Assembly: GCA_035512595.1 (NCBI GenBank)
Contig: DATKDU010000262.1
Location: 1 to 7,635, forward strand
Origin: DATKDU01 sp035512595
GTDB taxonomy: Bacteria; Planctomycetota; Planctomycetia; Pirellulales; Pirellulaceae
Length of the DNA stretch: 7,635 bases
Direction: 5' to 3'
The notes beneath the pieces were generated by a model. It was not told the DNA's origin, did not search any database, and saw only the letters and a program-made list of their open reading frames with translations. Shown piece after piece: positions 5,893 through 7,635 of the stretch. Every line of letters starts with the position of its first letter. Within the stretch, counting starts at the first letter, position 1. Position numbers and translations under genes: made by a program.

Positions 5893-7635
5893 TCATTCGC
5901 GGGCGCCTTCCAACACTAGCCTCTGCCGCACGGCCGGAAAGTCGGCGTCCGCCAGCGCCCCGAACAGTGAATTGCCGGATAGCTTGGCACGGGTCAGGCC
6001 GGGGGAAGTTATGCCGCACAGCAGCCGGGCCAAAGCACTGGCGTCGGCTAAGGCTTGCGGATGCTGGCCGCGGAGGGCCAGCGCTCGGCGGATGACCACG
6101 TCGTCGATGCTGACTGCCGGACGATCGGAGAGTGTGACCGCACTGCCGCCGCGAATGCACCAGGTACAGTGGCCGCAGGGTTCGCCGCGCTCTTCGCCAA
6201 AATGGCTGCACAGCGAGTTGACCTGGCAGCCGGCATTGCGAACCAGATCGAGCACCTGATTGAGGCGGGCGATTTCCCGCTGCTGGCGGTCGATCGTCCG
6301 CTGGTGCAAGTCGGCCGCCAGTGCGGCCTGATCCGCCGGCAATTTCATCCGGCGGTACTGATTGCGCGTTCCCTCGGCCTCGAGCTCGATCCATCCCTGC
6401 TCGCCCAGATAGTCGAGCGCCCGGACGATGCGGTCCCGCGGCGCGGCGAGCGTTTGTGCCGCCGCATCGACGTCGATGTGCATCCAGGTCTTGGCCTTGC
6501 GCACCTGGCGGAAGATCGACGCGACGAACTCCCGCCGCTCGCCGTCAAAGTGAGACAGTATCTCCTGTGACGACTTCAGTGGCTTGAATTTGTAGGTCGA
6601 ATAGAAGGGCGTTCCCCCTTCCAGGTAGCCGTCGAGCTCCAGGTAGGTCAGCAGCGTCCGCACGACGAGGATGCGGATGTCGTGCCGCCCAGCCAGCTCG
6701 TAATAGCTCACGTCGAACTGCGGCCCTAGCGAAAAAATCTCGCGGACGAGGCTCTCGACTGCCGAGCGGCTGGGCGTATCGCCGTAGGCAAAGTTTTCCA
6801 GGGCGTTCAGGTCCTCCATGCACACGAACGTCTCGCAGATCGCCGGGGCGCCGTCGCGCCCCGAGCGGCCGATCTCCTGCGAAAAATTCTCCAGGCTCTT
6901 GGGGAGGTTGTAGTGGTAGACGTAGCGGATGTTGGCCTTATCGACCCCCATGCCGAAGGCGATTGTCGCCACGACGATGCCGCTGTTGGTTTCCAGGAAC
7001 CAGTCCTGCACGGCGGCTCGCGTTTCGTCCTCCATGCCGGCGTGATACGGCCTCGCGCGGAAGCCGGCGGCAGACAGTCGTGCGGCGACTTCCTCGGCCG
7101 TCCTCTGGAGCGTGACGTAGACAATCGTCGGCCCGGCCGGCCGCTCCTTGAGCCGGGCTACGAGCAGTGAATCGCGCTCCGCGCTGCTGGCCGGCGTCGT
7201 CAGGATCGTCAGGTTCGGCCGGTAAAAGCCGGTCCGCACTGCGCACTGGCTGTCGATGGCAAACGCCCGGCAGATGTCGGAGAGCACCTGCGGCGTGGCG
7301 GTCGCCGTCAGCGCCAGCACCCGCTCGGCCCGGCATTGGCGGGCGAACTCGATCAGCTTCAGGTAGTCGGGGCGGAAATTGTGCCCCCATTCGGAAATGC
7401 AGTGCGCTTCATCGACGGCAAACAGCGACACGCGGATGTGCTGGATCGCTTCGCGGAACCGCTCGTTCTGAAACCGTTCCGGCGCGACGTACAGCATCCG
7501 CAATTCGCCGGCCCGCACCTGCCGCATCACTTCGCGATACTCGTCGGCCGACAGCGTTGAATCGAGCCGCCGGGCGGGAATGCCGCGGGCGGCCAGGGCG
7601 TCGATCTGGTCCTTCATCAGGGCGATCAGCGGCGA
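5893..7635 (-). CDS. recQ: RecQ-family ATP-dependent DNA helicase; N-terminus beyond the window
   Basis: The minus frame is open from the right edge to the TGA at 5893-5895: 580 residues. Counting from the first visible codon, residues 1-10 are SPLIALMKDQ (motif Ia), so the Walker A part, about 70-80 residues, is missing to the right. Visible motifs are VDEAHCISEWGHNFRPDY at 74-91 (motif II and the aromatic-rich loop), ALTATAT at 108-114 (III), TIVYV at 170-174 (IV), VVATIAFGMGVDKANIRYV at 221-239 (V) and QEIGRSGRDG at 253-262 (VI). A winged-helix-like stretch lies near 385-430. A zinc site follows: Cys470, Cys487, Cys490 and Cys493, with CQVNSLCSHFGE spaced as in RecQ. The tail (494-580) includes LLCGITSPGLTRAKL and is not an obvious HRDC domain. 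RecQ enzymes are 3'-5' helicases used in recombination and fork repair. The family call is firm; the subfamily is less sure. Confidence 0.93.
   Translation of the reverse strand, partial: SPLIALMKDQIDALAARGIPARRLDSTLSADEYREVMRQVRAGELRMLYVAPERFQNERFREAIQHIRVSLFAVDEAHCISEWGHNFRPDYLKLIEFARQCRAERVLALTATATPQVLSDICRAFAIDSQCAVRTGFYRPNLTILTTPASSAERDSLLVARLKERPAGPTIVYVTLQRTAEEVAARLSAAGFRARPYHAGMEDETRAAVQDWFLETNSGIVVATIAFGMGVDKANIRYVYHYNLPKSLENFSQEIGRSGRDGAPAICETFVCMEDLNALENFAYGDTPSRSAVESLVREIFSLGPQFDVSYYELAGRHDIRILVVRTLLTYLELDGYLEGGTPFYSTYKFKPLKSSQEILSHFDGERREFVASIFRQVRKAKTWMHIDVDAAAQTLAAPRDRIVRALDYLGEQGWIELEAEGTRNQYRRMKLPADQAALAADLHQRTIDRQQREIARLNQVLDLVRNAGCQVNSLCSHFGEERGEPCGHCTWCIRGGSAVTLSDRPAVSIDDVVIRRALALRGQHPQALADASALARLLCGITSPGLTRAKLSGNSLFGALADADFPAVRQRLVLEGARE

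Noticed and set aside
5878..5893. Intrinsic terminator between the convergent isomerase and recQ genes
   Set aside because: CCGC and GCGG can pair around a five-base loop followed by TTT, but four base pairs and three T are too weak to call. The other bases of the 51-base gap show no better hairpin.

Overview
The window comes from a GC-rich bacterial chromosome. Several traits point to the Planctomycetota, most likely a Pirellulales-type genome: a large secreted or anchored protein with DUF11-like repeats, long secreted proteins of unknown function, weak operon structure, and intergenic tracts of degenerate heptamers. This assignment is by gene type and style only (about 60 % sure); there is no rRNA or other marker gene.

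Layout. Positions 1-1716 (minus) hold the N-terminal 572 codons of a membrane-anchored or exported DUF11-type repeat protein that runs off the left edge. Positions 1717-1999 are intergenic: a 111-base leader with a Shine-Dalgarno site and a short inverted repeat, then a 24-unit heptamer array. Positions 2000-4747 (minus) encode a 915-residue exported protein with beta-sandwich ends and a glycoside-hydrolase-like middle that appears to lack catalytic glutamates. A second heptamer array (3138-3228) lies inside this reading frame and is translated. Positions 4748-5058 separate two divergent genes and are almost wholly a third array of 39 in-phase heptamers. Positions 5059-5841 (plus) encode a sugar phosphate isomerase/epimerase-type TIM barrel with a GTG start. 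Positions 5893-7635 (minus) encode most of a RecQ-family DNA helicase, cut at the right edge within motif Ia.

Nothing indicates that the four genes form one pathway. The two minus-strand genes on the left could be co-transcribed, but the array between them can form a long hairpin. The isomerase and recQ converge with a 51-base gap.

The noteworthy element is the set of three heptamer arrays. Each keeps a strict 7-base period, switches on the plus strand from G-rich to C-rich units, and uses related unit words. They sit just downstream of a stop codon, inside a coding region, and across a divergent promoter region. They resemble in style the short tandemly repeated repetitive (STRR) heptamers of filamentous cyanobacteria, and may be a dispersed, expandable repeat family in this lineage.
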